NCBI GenBank assembly: GCA_023512345.1
Contig: JAILZT010000002.1
Span: 62,001-126,000 of the forward strand
DNA from: Paenibacillus sp.
GTDB lineage: Bacteria; Bacillota; Bacilli; Paenibacillales; Paenibacillaceae
Reading direction: 5' to 3'
Length of the DNA: 64,000 bases
The position numbers and the translations under genes are program-made. Within the stretch, counting starts at the first letter, position 1. Each line of letters starts with the position of its first letter. Below are positions 24,662 through 33,712 of this stretch, piece by piece. The notes below the pieces were generated by a model that had not been told where the DNA came from, searched no databases, and worked only from the letters and a program-made list of their open reading frames with translations.

Positions 24662-26131
24662 TTATTTTTTCGACGTTGTCGCCTTGATTTCCTTCCGGAT
24701 CTCTTCAATTCCCTTGTTCCGTTGGTTGTCGTTCGCAGGGTCCTGGATTATCTTGATTAACGCCAGCTCCAGCGCTTCTGCGGTCTTGGCATCAATAATG
24801 CCTGTGGTACCCAGCTTCGCAGCGGCTTGGAATCTCTTCACCGCATTCTTTGTGCCAGCATCAAAGTATCCATCCTTGCGGCCAGGCTTATAGCCTAAAC
24901 CGTCCAACATCACTTGCGCACTCTTCACATCGGCACTGTTCATGTTGTATTGCAGTGTCATCTTTTTATTAATCGGAGCCACTGAGAAATACTCCGGCTG
25001 AGCCACAGCGATGTCCGGCTTAATGCCTTTACCATGAATCCATGTTCCGTTTGGTGTCAGCCATTTCGCTATAGTGATCTTCAGCAAGCTTCCATCTCCA
25101 AGCTGTTTGTCAAAGCTCGTCTGAACGGTTCCCTTACCAAAGGAATTATCTCCAATCAGTGTAGCTCCAGCAGATTGCTGCAAAGCGCCGGCCAGAATTT
25201 CCGAAGCACTTGCGCTCCCCTTATTCATTAGCACAACCACAGGATAGGCCTTGCCCGACCCTTTGGATTTGCTAACTTCACGCTGCTTATCTTTATCCTC
25301 TACCAGTACAATCGCTTTGCCAGAAGGGACAAATTGTTCAGCCATCTCGATCACAATCGGCAGCACTCCGCCCGGATCATTCCGAACATCAATGACAAGC
25401 CCTTTCAGGCCCTGCTTCTCCAGCTTGCCAAGCTCTTCCTTAAAGCGGTCTCCCGTATTTAATGAGAACTGGGTCACTTCTATAACGCCGACCCCATCCT
25501 TCTCCATTTTGGCATATACGGTTTCGAGCTTCACATCATCGCGAGTAATAACTAGTTCTAGTGGATCTGCTGATCCAACACGAATTATTTTCAAAATCGC
25601 CTTGCTACCCTTGGGTCCACGGATTTTGGCTACAGCTGCATTCAGCTCTAATCCATCCAGTGATTCCCCATTTACGGAAACAATGATATCCTTCGGTTGA
25701 ACGCCAGCCTTCTCCGCCGGTGAACCTTTGATTGGCGATACAACAACTACTTTGCCGTTATCTGAAGATACCTCTGCTCCAATACCTGTGAAGGAACCTT
25801 CAATACTCTCTTCGAACTGCTTCGCTGTCTCCTTACCCATATAGTTGGAATAAGGATCCCCTAACGCTTCCATCATGCCATTAACAGCACCGTCGATAAG
25901 CTTGTCCCGATCTACTGACTGATAGTAATTTCCCTCAATCAAATCCAGGGCGGTTCCCAGCTTCTGGGATTCATTTTGCTTAAGACCGCTGTTCTTAGTC
26001 AGAGGTATCAAACCTTCACCTGCTGCTTGTCCGGAAAAAAGGCTGAACCCATTGGTCACCCCAAGCGTCAATATACTTCCGCATAGCAGGGCGGCAACAA
26101 CCATAAACACCGCTGTGCTTTTTTTTAACAT
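24662..26131 (-). CDS. ctpB: S41 carboxy-terminal processing protease, CtpB-like
   Basis: A 489-residue exported protease. Signal anchor at residues 6-28; N-terminal helical segment; PDZ at about 105-190 (SPAEKAGVQPKDIIVSVNG). Peptidase core with the catalytic Ser in NKGSASASEI and Lys in SFGKGTVQ (the Ser/Lys dyad family). Peptidoglycan-binding PG_binding_1 domain at about 395-455 (AQVMLDGLGYKPGRKDGYFD). B. subtilis CtpB cleaves SpoIVFA during sporulation and lies beside ftsEX and minJ, matching this order. The C-terminal PG-binding domain is normal for the CtpA/CtpB group. It follows the M23 gene after 118 bases and has its own terminator. Confidence 0.88.
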   Translation of the reverse strand: MLKKSTAVFMVVAALLCGSILTLGVTNGFSLFSGQAAGEGLIPLTKNSGLKQNESQKLGTALDLIEGNYYQSVDRDKLIDGAVNGMMEALGDPYSNYMGKETAKQFEESIEGSFTGIGAEVSSDNGKVVVVSPIKGSPAEKAGVQPKDIIVSVNGESLDGLELNAAVAKIRGPKGSKAILKIIRVGSADPLELVITRDDVKLETVYAKMEKDGVGVIEVTQFSLNTGDRFKEELGKLEKQGLKGLVIDVRNDPGGVLPIVIEMAEQFVPSGKAIVLVEDKDKQREVSKSKGSGKAYPVVVLMNKGSASASEILAGALQQSAGATLIGDNSFGKGTVQTSFDKQLGDGSLLKITIAKWLTPNGTWIHGKGIKPDIAVAQPEYFSVAPINKKMTLQYNMNSADVKSAQVMLDGLGYKPGRKDGYFDAGTKNAVKRFQAAAKLGTTGIIDAKTAEALELALIKIIQDPANDNQRNKGIEEIRKEIKATTSKK

Positions 26132-26249
26132 GAGATTCCCACCGTCCCTTCTTGTCCATCTAGTAGAATAAACCTAAGTCCGTCCAGTCAGGAACGGTAT
26201 CTCTCCCAGTATATGCCGTAGGCTTAATTAATATTTATGATCGTTAAAA

Positions 26250-27518
26250 TTACAGATAAGGCATTGGATCTACTGTTTTACCGTCAATACGAACTTCAAA
26301 GTGAAGATGTGGGCCTGTTGAACGGCCTGTTGAACCAGATTCGGCAATCACTTCTCCTCGTGCAACACTGTCTCCAGCTTTAACTTTGAGTCCACCCTCA
26401 CGGATATGCCCATACAGCGTCCACATTCCGCCACCATGATCAATGATGACACAATAACCATAACCACTCCACCATTCGGCAACTAAAACGGTACCAGAAT
26501 CAGCTGCATGGATATCAGTCCCCTGCCCAACTGCAAAGTCCACACCAGTGTGTACCTTGCCAACCTCACCCGTAACCGGATGTGTCCGCGGACCAAAAGG
26601 AGACGATATTCTAGCAGACCCTACAGGAAGAAGTAAAGGTCCATCCCCTCCGACATACGCAGTGACGGTTCTTGAGGAGGAAGACTTTCTAGCAGCAGCT
26701 TTGCGCGCGGCTTCAGCTTTAGCCGCTGCAGCTCTACGCGCCGCTTCTTCAGCTTTCAGCTTATCCTTCTGCTGTTCAAGTGTAGAACGAGCGCTAGCAA
26801 GTTGTACAAGCTTCACATTTTGTTCTTCACTGATATCATCTGTTTCATGTATTTCCTTATCGTAGTATGCAATAAGCTGCTGCTTCTCAGCTTCTTTATC
26901 CTTCAACAAACTCCGTTGTGACTCCAAATCTGTATATAGCTGTTTGGCCTGAGCGTACTGCCCCTCCAGCTGTTTCTTTGCATCTATGACCGTCAGCTTG
27001 TCCAGTTTATGTTGATCCAGCAAGTCCTGATCTTGGTCCACTATACTTTTCAGTGAATCGGCACGATCCAGAAAATCTGTGAAGCTCGTCGAAGACAATA
27101 GGACATCAAGGTAAGAAACCCCACCATCGGTGTACATCAACCGAACACGTGATTCAAGCAGCTTCGCACGGGAAGCTACTCGCTCCTCTGCAGCTTCAAG
27201 CTCAAGCGTGGTCGTCTTCAATGACTCCTCTGTTGCCGTTATCTTTTCAGAAATATTAGTCATTTCGCCTTTGACCGTAGTAATCTGTGCCAGCACATAT
27301 TGAAGATTAAGAGTGGTCTTATTCTTATAATGCTGCGCTTCCTGATTGCGGGAGTCCGCCTTCTCTTGCTGGGCCTTGGCTTCCTGCACTTCCTTTTGCA
27401 GCTGCTTCAACTGTTTGTCGATTTGAGCAACACTAGTCTTCTTGGCATATCCGTCTGAGGGCTGGAATATGGTGACAGCCAGCAACATTACAGCTAAACC
27501 GGCAGCAATTTTTTTCAA
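26250..27518 (-). CDS. Murein hydrolase activator/endopeptidase with coiled coil and M23 (LytM) domain
   Basis: A 422-residue secreted protein. Signal peptide at residues 1-25 (ends DGYAKK). Long heptad-rich coiled coil at about 28-260, then an Ala/Lys/Arg-rich linker (AARRAAAAKAEAARKAAAR region). LytM/M23 metalloprotease domain at about 300-422 with all Zn ligands: H and D in VHTGVDFAVG and the pair in GPHLHFEV. The EnvC/PcsB-like layout and the place directly after ftsX point to an FtsEX-controlled wall hydrolase. In other bacteria FtsEX activates EnvC, PcsB, CwlO or RipC. Because the Zn site is intact, this protein may cut peptidoglycan itself rather than act only as an activator. Confidence 0.88.
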   Translation of the reverse strand: MKKIAAGLAVMLLAVTIFQPSDGYAKKTSVAQIDKQLKQLQKEVQEAKAQQEKADSRNQEAQHYKNKTTLNLQYVLAQITTVKGEMTNISEKITATEESLKTTTLELEAAEERVASRAKLLESRVRLMYTDGGVSYLDVLLSSTSFTDFLDRADSLKSIVDQDQDLLDQHKLDKLTVIDAKKQLEGQYAQAKQLYTDLESQRSLLKDKEAEKQQLIAYYDKEIHETDDISEEQNVKLVQLASARSTLEQQKDKLKAEEAARRAAAAKAEAARKAAARKSSSSRTVTAYVGGDGPLLLPVGSARISSPFGPRTHPVTGEVGKVHTGVDFAVGQGTDIHAADSGTVLVAEWWSGYGYCVIIDHGGGMWTLYGHIREGGLKVKAGDSVARGEVIAESGSTGRSTGPHLHFEVRIDGKTVDPMPYL

Positions 27519-27570
27519 GTCGCACTCCCCATCCTTTATTCAACAAATGAATGATTATGATTTCTTTTAC

Positions 27571-28485
27571 CTATACCTTTAAGAACTTACGAATAGATAC
27601 GGTACTTCCCCATACGCCAATCGTTACTCCCAGGCCTACCATTAAACCGCTTAGATACAGCCCAATATCTTTAAAAGCAATCAATTGAAGCCCTAGCATT
27701 GGGTCTCCTTGCACCGAGGCTGTCAAACCGCTGTAACCGATATACAACGCACCCACGGTGATCAACGATCCAATCATTCCAATAAGAGCCCCTTCTATAA
27801 AGAACGGCCAGCGAATAAAATAATTCGTCGCCCCTACCAGCTTCATAATACCAATCTCTTTACGTCTTGCGAGAATCGTTACCCGGATCGTATTGGAGAT
27901 AAGGAACATAGACATCAATGCAAGTCCTGCTACAAAAATAAAGCCAATGTTACGGACTGCCTTGGTGATTTTGAATAAAGTTTCTATCGAACCCTTACCG
28001 TATTTCACTTTATAAATAGGTTTCTCACCATGCGTCTCATTGAGCGCTAAAATCTTCTCGGCCACAAATGGAACCGTAGTAGGCTGAACTACTTCCACCC
28101 GAAGGGTATCCGGCAGCGGATTATTGTCTTTGTCGAATCCATCCAACAACTCAGCAGCGTCTTCGCCCAAACTGTCACGGAACTCCTGAAGGCCTTGTTC
28201 CTTAGAGATGAATTCAATCTTGCTAACCTCCGGCATACTGCCGATTTCATTCTGCAAAGCTTCACGCAGCTTCTGGTCCGTATTCAAAGTCAGATGCACA
28301 TTGATCTGTACCTGACTATCCGCTTTATCGGCTACAGCATTTACATTAAGTACAAGTAGAATAAATACACCTAGCACGAAGAGAGAGACGACAATAGACG
28401 TGATGGAAGCCACCGACATCCAGCCGTTGCGGAATACATTTCTGAAGCCTTCCCGCATATGCCGCAAGAAGGTTTTAAAATTCAT
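27571..28485 (-). CDS. ftsX: Cell-division ABC permease FtsX
   Basis: A 304-residue FtsX: cytoplasmic N-terminus (MNFKTFLRHMREGFRNVFRN), span 1 at about 22-45, extracellular domain of about 125 residues (PLPDTLRVEVVQP), then three spans. The family signature ILARRKEIGIMKLVGATN lies at about 207-224. I chose ATG 28485 because GAGGGG is 9 bases before it; the ATG at 28491 is too close. It overlaps ftsE by 11 bases. It couples ATP hydrolysis by FtsE to the extracellular hydrolase encoded next. Confidence 0.93.
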   Translation of the reverse strand: MNFKTFLRHMREGFRNVFRNGWMSVASITSIVVSLFVLGVFILLVLNVNAVADKADSQVQINVHLTLNTDQKLREALQNEIGSMPEVSKIEFISKEQGLQEFRDSLGEDAAELLDGFDKDNNPLPDTLRVEVVQPTTVPFVAEKILALNETHGEKPIYKVKYGKGSIETLFKITKAVRNIGFIFVAGLALMSMFLISNTIRVTILARRKEIGIMKLVGATNYFIRWPFFIEGALIGMIGSLITVGALYIGYSGLTASVQGDPMLGLQLIAFKDIGLYLSGLMVGLGVTIGVWGSTVSIRKFLKV

Positions 28486-29161
28486 ACCCATATTCCCCTC
28501 TCGCCTGGTCTCTTACGATATTGCCGTTCTCAATCGCAAGTACGCGTTTCCGCATTTTGTTCACTATATCTCGGTTATGTGTGGCCATTACAATCGTTGT
28601 TCCGCGAAAATTGATCTCATCCAACAGCTGCATAATTCCCCAGGAGGTCTCTGGATCTAAGTTGCCTGTAGGCTCGTCAGCAATAATTACAGCTGGATTG
28701 TTTACAATCGCACGGGCAATGGCAATTCGCTGCTGTTCCCCGCCGGAGAGCTGTGAAGGCTCACGATTAGCTTTGCTGCGTAGTCCAACGAGATCGAGAA
28801 CTTCGTTTACCCGTTTCTTGATGACTTTCTTGGGTGCTTCAATGACTTCCATCGCAAAAGCGACGTTCTCGAAGGCAGTCATTTTCGGCAAAAGACGGAA
28901 ATCCTGAAATACGACCCCAATATTGCGGCGTACATAAGGGATTTTGCGCGGCTTCAGCTTCCCTATATTAAAGCCCCCCACAGAAATTTGCCCTTTGGTC
29001 GGCACTTCTTCTCTATAGATCAATTTCATGAAAGTCGATTTACCTGCGCCGGAGGGACCGACGATATACACGAATTCATTACGGTCAATTTTCACCGAAA
29101 CTCCTTGCAAGGCATGAGTTCCATTAGGGTAGGTCTTCCACACATCCTGCATTTCAATCAT
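28475..29161 (-). CDS. ftsE: Cell-division ATP-binding protein FtsE
   Basis: A 228-residue ABC ATPase of standard FtsE length. Walker A GPSGAGKST, Q-loop VVFQDFRLLP, signature LSGGEQQR, Walker B VIIADEPTGNLD, H-loop MATHNRD. Start ATG 29161 (MIEMQDVWKTYPNG) with AGGAAGTGG; a longer frame upstream has no ribosome site. First gene of ftsE-ftsX-M23, followed by ctpB and the minJ-like gene. The complex acts at the division site or lateral wall to gate peptidoglycan hydrolysis. Confidence 0.95.
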   Translation of the reverse strand: MIEMQDVWKTYPNGTHALQGVSVKIDRNEFVYIVGPSGAGKSTFMKLIYREEVPTKGQISVGGFNIGKLKPRKIPYVRRNIGVVFQDFRLLPKMTAFENVAFAMEVIEAPKKVIKKRVNEVLDLVGLRSKANREPSQLSGGEQQRIAIARAIVNNPAVIIADEPTGNLDPETSWGIMQLLDEINFRGTTIVMATHNRDIVNKMRKRVLAIENGNIVRDQARGEYGYEF

Positions 29162-29446
29162 TTTTCCACTTCCTAGGTTTTGACATTTTCCACTTGAGCC
29201 ATTCGACAACGTCTAGCGCAAGCTTCCATAAACTGCATGAATACCGCAACGTATCTATTGTAACAAATCTGTAACTGCTTGAGTACCCGAAAGTTTTGCC
29301 TAGATCTGACATATACATAAAAAATAAGAAATCTACGTATTTATAGCAGCTAGATCAGCATATATTGCAAGATTAGGGAACCCATTCAGTGCCTATACCT
29401 ATTTATCGGAAATAGAATGGAAATCAGAACCCTGGAGGGACTTTTT

Positions 29447-30874
29447 ATGAAAAAAATTCATATCTCCCTTATTGCCGCTGCTGCTTTGCTCCTGATCCTC
29501 TCACTCCTTTTCGGGGCTCTTAATTTATATAGTGGACAGCCTGCGCTTCCTAAAGGAGTTAATCTTGCCGGTTGGCAAGTCGGTGGCATGAACCGAGATG
29601 AAGTCCGTTCACAGCTTGAAGACCGTATTCAAAAACTTGGCTCTATCCCACTCGTTCTAATATCAGAGAATAACACAGAGCTTAAGGTGACTTTAAAAAA
29701 TGCTGGAATTACCTACGAGGCAGAAGCATTCCTGAAAGGCATGAAGGAACTTGAGCAAGGTTCACTTATGGAACGAGTTCAGGCCCGTAGAAACTTCTCC
29801 TCTAACTGGACGCTCCATACCCACTTGGATATTCATCAGCTGCAGCAAATCTTAAGTCCCGCATGGGAAAAGAACATCTTCGGAGAACCCGTAAATGCTA
29901 CCCGGCGAATTACCGAAGATGACCGCATAGTCTATACACCGGAAATATCATCCCGCACAGTAGATTGGGCAGCCATGGAAAAAGCCCTTCAGGCCGTTAT
30001 ACCTAAGGATTTCTCTCACATGGAACAGTTGGGGGGAACGGAGATCCCTATCAAGGTACCCTTAACTATTCTGCAACCCTCTGTGACCTTAAACACCTTA
30101 CAAAAGGAAGGGATTGAGCGTAAAATCACTGAATTCAGCACATCGTTAGGCGCAAGCGGGCCCGGGCGGAGTTACAATGTGGACGCGGCTGCCAAGGCGG
30201 TAAACGGAACGATCCTCCCTCCTGGGGGCATCTTCGATTATGGCAAAGCTATTGAAAAGGCAAAAAAAGACTACGGCTTCCAAGAAGCACCCGTCATCGT
30301 GAACGGAAAACTTCAACCAGGAACAGGCGGAGGAATCTGCCAAGTCTCAAGTACGCTGTATAATGCGGCCCTGCGTGCTGGGCTGGATATTGTAGAGCGG
30401 CACAATCATTCTCTCCCGGTCAGCTATCTACCCAAAGGTCAGGATGCCACGTTTGCGGAAGGTTATCTCAACTTTCGATTCCGTAACAATACCGGCAAAT
30501 ATCTTATTATTAAAACGGCTGTAGAAAACCGGCGATTAACCGTAAAGCTGTTCGGTACATTCCCCAAAAATGTAAGCTATACCTTAGAATCAAAAGTCAC
30601 CGAGACCTTACCTCCTGCCGATAGTGTGGTCAATGATTTCTCATTAGCTCCCGGTACATCACGTATTCTTGAGAACGGTAAGACGGGCTATATAGTAGAG
30701 ACTTATATTACGCGCTGGGTAGATGGCCAACCCTTGGAGAAAAAGAAACTTTCCCGTGATATCTATCGAGCCCAGAAGCGAATTATCGCAGTAAATAAAG
30801 CAGGTGCAAGTAATACCCTCCAACCAGAGGCTACGAAAAGACCACTGCTTGAGGATGGTGTGAGCAGCGACTAA
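29447..30874 (+). CDS. VanW family envelope protein
   Basis: A 475-residue exported protein. Start ATG 29447 with GGAGGG upstream. Signal anchor at residues 5-27; two putative peptidoglycan-binding (PF12229-type) repeats at about 35-210 (PKGVNLAGWQVGGMNRDEV). VanW domain at about 230-410, including NVDAAAKAVNGTILPPGG, the GTGGGICQVSSTLYNAAL core and ERHNHSLPVSYL. Basic tail. VanW proteins occur widely in Firmicutes and near some vancomycin-resistance genes, but their molecular role is unsettled. Here no resistance genes adjoin it. It faces away from ftsE; probably a wall-associated housekeeping protein. Confidence 0.85.
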   Translation: MKKIHISLIAAAALLLILSLLFGALNLYSGQPALPKGVNLAGWQVGGMNRDEVRSQLEDRIQKLGSIPLVLISENNTELKVTLKNAGITYEAEAFLKGMKELEQGSLMERVQARRNFSSNWTLHTHLDIHQLQQILSPAWEKNIFGEPVNATRRITEDDRIVYTPEISSRTVDWAAMEKALQAVIPKDFSHMEQLGGTEIPIKVPLTILQPSVTLNTLQKEGIERKITEFSTSLGASGPGRSYNVDAAAKAVNGTILPPGGIFDYGKAIEKAKKDYGFQEAPVIVNGKLQPGTGGGICQVSSTLYNAALRAGLDIVERHNHSLPVSYLPKGQDATFAEGYLNFRFRNNTGKYLIIKTAVENRRLTVKLFGTFPKNVSYTLESKVTETLPPADSVVNDFSLAPGTSRILENGKTGYIVETYITRWVDGQPLEKKKLSRDIYRAQKRIIAVNKAGASNTLQPEATKRPLLEDGVSSD

Positions 30875-30943
30875 GTCTCGTTCGTTTCAGGCTGTACGAA
30901 TTTACCTGTAATTAACTCTGCATATTAATAAAGTTTACGAATC

Positions 30944-30968
30944 GGGGGTACAGTAGAATGAGACCCCC
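30944..30968 (+). terminator. Weak hairpin between the VanW and CBS genes
   Basis: GGGGGT (30944-30949) pairs with ACCCCC (30963-30968), followed only by ATTTGATTT. Weak terminator or mRNA hairpin. Confidence 0.35.
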
Positions 30969-30994
30969 ATTTGATTTGAAAGGATGATGTTCAA

Positions 30995-31393
30995 ATGACA
31001 ATTGCACTTGAAAAAGAATTGGCAGGCAGGCTCCGCAGCGCCCCTGTCGTCTCCGCCTCCTGTACTTGCCGCGAAGCTCTGCGTGTCATGTTCCAGCATC
31101 CGGAATCCAAATGTATCGTCGTCTGTAATCCAAATAATGAACCGCTTGGACTTCTAATGAGCGAACGTTTCTTTCTGATAGCCACCGGCCGCCTTGGTAT
31201 AGACCTGTTCTATAGAGAATCCGTAGTGAATTTTATGAATCGCAGGCCTTTGATTGCTGACACCACCACTCCCCTTGAATTACTCCGTACCGAAGCTATG
31301 AGTCGCCCCGAAATGTATACGAATGATTGCATTATAATTACCCGGAAGGATACGTATGCAGGTGTTGTTAATGCTTCGGATTTGTTTCGTTAA
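30995..31393 (+). CDS. Small CBS-domain protein
   Basis: A 132-residue protein made of a CBS pair: motif 1 at about 10-60 (VVSASCTCREALRVMF, CIVVCNPNNEPLGLLMSE) and motif 2 at about 75-130 (PLIADTTTPLELLRTEAM, DCIIITRKDTYAGVVNASDLF). The layout resembles the N-terminal CBS part of GGDEF/EAL or ABC-type hybrids, but here it stands alone. Start ATG 30995 with GAAAGGATG. CBS pairs usually bind adenosyl or other nucleotides. A small nucleotide-sensing protein downstream of VanW and convergent with the pilus operon; partner unknown. Confidence 0.75.
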   Translation: MTIALEKELAGRLRSAPVVSASCTCREALRVMFQHPESKCIVVCNPNNEPLGLLMSERFFLIATGRLGIDLFYRESVVNFMNRRPLIADTTTPLELLRTEAMSRPEMYTNDCIIITRKDTYAGVVNASDLFR

Positions 31394-31405
31394 ATCCGGA
31401 CAACA

Positions 31406-31442
31406 AAAACTCCGACACCCTTATGAACGGGAATCGGAGTTT
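31406..31442 (-). terminator. Terminator at the end of the pilus operon (usable on both strands)
   Basis: AAACTCCGA (31407-31415) pairs with TCGGAGTTT (31434-31442). On the minus strand it continues TTTTTGTTG, so it ends the pil operon; rightward it also follows the CBS gene. Confidence 0.8.
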
Positions 31443-31467
31443 ATTTGTATTCAGAAGGTTTCCTCAG

Positions 31468-32073
31468 CTATTCTTGTGTTTCTGACATTGCCTCATAATA
31501 CGCCGTAAAAGCAACGTTGGCCGTTAAGTCACTACCGGGGCTTCCTCCAGACCGCTGCTCGTAGGGTAGTTGGAGGCTGAAAGAGTCTACTTTAATCAGG
31601 CGAGGAAGAGCATTAAGCTCCTTCAACCAATCATGAATCTGCTGATAATTGCCTTCCACTACACCTGTCATTTTGATCTCTTTTACTGCAGGATATTTCA
31701 GTTCCCCTTCACCCACCAGGGCTCCAATCTCATTCACATCACTTAGTGTAAACCCAATATCCTTCAGCTCGGCTTGGGCGTTTATTCCGATCGTTTGCAA
31801 ATCACGGATAAGCTGCTCACTGCTATCCCCATTTGGAAGAGCGGCAAGGGCTGCAGCCTGTTCTGAATTCACTGTATCACCACTAGCTTTTAATTCATTT
31901 ATTTTATTTTGGATAAGACCATTTTGCTGTTCGAGCTGGGTGATCTCGGCGTTTTGTAACTCGATCTTGTTATTAGTAGGCTGAACGCCCAGCATAAAAA
32001 AGGTAAACAGGGTAAGAAAGAGCACTAGAACACCAAGTACAATAGCCGAGCGGTATTTGTTAATCTGTTCCAA
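31468..32073 (-). CDS. pilO: Type IV pilus inner-membrane platform protein, PilO-like
   Basis: A 201-residue bitopic protein. Short cytoplasmic N-terminus, one span at about residues 9-30 (IVLGVLVLFLTLFTFFML), a coiled coil (about 35-65) and a ferredoxin-like extracytoplasmic domain (ALPRLIKVDSFSLQLPYEQR strand). Start TTG 32073 with AGGAGG 9 bases before; it overlaps pilMN by 14 bases. Last gene of the operon. It pairs with the PilN part of PilMN to link the motor to the growing fibre. Sequence identity in this family is low; the call leans on position and fold plan. Confidence 0.8.
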   Translation of the reverse strand: MEQINKYRSAIVLGVLVLFLTLFTFFMLGVQPTNNKIELQNAEITQLEQQNGLIQNKINELKASGDTVNSEQAAALAALPNGDSSEQLIRDLQTIGINAQAELKDIGFTLSDVNEIGALVGEGELKYPAVKEIKMTGVVEGNYQQIHDWLKELNALPRLIKVDSFSLQLPYEQRSGGSPGSDLTANVAFTAYYEAMSETQE

Positions 32074-33697
32074 CGCTGCTCGCCTCCTCTTCTGTGCCCG
32101 CCGTTCCGTCTACCTGTTCTTGTAACATCGGTTTTGGTGACTCCAGACTTATCGTGTAAACTGCTGTGAACCTAGTAAGAGAAGATGCAACCTCTTCCGG
32201 CAAAGATAAAGCACTGTCAATCGGGCTTTCAGTCAGCTTTTCAATTGAAGCGCTCACTGTAAAAGACATCACCCGCAGTTGCTCCAAATATTCAGCGGCC
32301 TGCTCCATGCGCAGTACATTTATGGTTAGTGTCACACTTTGCTGAGTTGTATAGTTAATATCCCGCAAAACTGAATCTTGTGGCAGTTTCCCCGTCAGTT
32401 CATCCAGAATGGCAGCAGCATCCGGACGGTGGGTATTAACCACATCTATTAGTTCACCGCGGTTAACTTGCGATCCTGTTGAACGATTGAGCTTACTAAG
32501 CTCTAGCTGCAGCATGGCACTTTGGTCATGCAGTCCTTGAAGTCTTTGCTCCCCATTCGATAACTGGCCTCTGTTCGCTGCAAAATATATACCTGTCCCG
32601 ATAGTCCCAAGAAGCCATATTCCAATAAGAATCACCACAATATACGGAAATAATTGAGCTTCGCGGTCTTCATGCGGCATCAAATTAATAGGATGTTCTT
32701 GGCTGCCTAGTGCTGCTCCCGCTGCTACCCGATAGTTGTTAAGCTCTGGATCAGGCGTCGCATCATCTCCAAGCTGATCAAGACTGATGGGAGTGATCTC
32801 CACCTCCGCTATGGATTGACGAAGTTCCTTGTGAAGCTGTCCCCGGAGTGCCGAGGATCCGGTAATCAGTACGTCGCTAATTCTAGTGGTTCCATCATGC
32901 AGACTGTATTGATAGAAATTCAGCATCCGCGAAATTTCGGCCGTAATTTCTACCATTTGCTCTGGTGACAAATGCTCCTCTACCTCTACCGCAGTAGCCG
33001 CAACTTCTTCAATATATTCTGTATCCCCTGTAACTTTGCCCAATACTGGTCGTTCCTGCTGCAGATCATGCAAGCTAAGGGTACGGATAAATACAGGATT
33101 ACCACTCCGGAACATATAAATGTCCATCATGGATTGTTCCAGATGAATAAGCATCGTCTCGGAAAAACTGCTCCCTAGCCCAATAGTTATACTACGTGCT
33201 AATGCAGTAGCAGAAATTTCTACACTGCTTACCTGTAGTCCCGCTTTTTTCAAAACATCAATGTAATCCTGAATCGGTTTACGTGGTGCGGCGAATACAA
33301 GCAGATGGCTTTGTTCCTCATCGGTGCTCGTAATTACATAGTCATAAACCGGATTTTCGAACGGCAAGTGCAAGCCAGTCTCGACCTCAAGCTTAACGAG
33401 CTGGTCCAGTTGCTTATCATTTGTGGTTGCGATGCTCATTTTACGGATAATAATCTGTGAAGGGGGGATGGTCAGCGCTACCTTTGTACCACGCAAACCT
33501 TCCTTTTTCACCCAAGGCTGGATTCGCTCAAGCAGGGCTTCACCATCCGCTACCTGATTCTCAATGATCAGGCCTGGTTGCAGTAGAAGTTCCCGTTTTT
33601 TATGAATTTCCCATGTCTTATTCTTCTTTAAGCTGATATAGCGGATTCCAGATTCCTCAATAGAAAGACCTACCGCCTTGTTACTTAATCCAAACAT
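32060..33697 (-). CDS. Fused type IV pilus assembly protein PilM-PilN
   Basis: A 545-residue protein joining two subunits that are separate in most bacteria. Residues 1-330: PilM actin/FtsA-like ATP-binding fold (SNKAVGLSIEESGIRYISLK at the start, DVLITGSSALRG near 278). Then the PilN hallmark INLMPHEDREAQ (about 338-349), one span (about 352-375) and a coiled-coil/ferredoxin-like PilN domain (about 385-510). A Glu/Ser-rich tail follows. In other systems the N-terminal peptide of PilN (INLLP) docks in PilM; here the peptide is covalently linked. Start ATG 33697 with GGAGGAG. The gene is in frame throughout, so the fusion is real unless there is an assembly error. Confidence 0.88.
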   Translation of the reverse strand: MFGLSNKAVGLSIEESGIRYISLKKNKTWEIHKKRELLLQPGLIIENQVADGEALLERIQPWVKKEGLRGTKVALTIPPSQIIIRKMSIATTNDKQLDQLVKLEVETGLHLPFENPVYDYVITSTDEEQSHLLVFAAPRKPIQDYIDVLKKAGLQVSSVEISATALARSITIGLGSSFSETMLIHLEQSMMDIYMFRSGNPVFIRTLSLHDLQQERPVLGKVTGDTEYIEEVAATAVEVEEHLSPEQMVEITAEISRMLNFYQYSLHDGTTRISDVLITGSSALRGQLHKELRQSIAEVEITPISLDQLGDDATPDPELNNYRVAAGAALGSQEHPINLMPHEDREAQLFPYIVVILIGIWLLGTIGTGIYFAANRGQLSNGEQRLQGLHDQSAMLQLELSKLNRSTGSQVNRGELIDVVNTHRPDAAAILDELTGKLPQDSVLRDINYTTQQSVTLTINVLRMEQAAEYLEQLRVMSFTVSASIEKLTESPIDSALSLPEEVASSLTRFTAVYTISLESPKPMLQEQVDGTAGTEEEASSVGTD

Positions 33698-33712
33698 GCT
33701 ATTGAACTCCTC

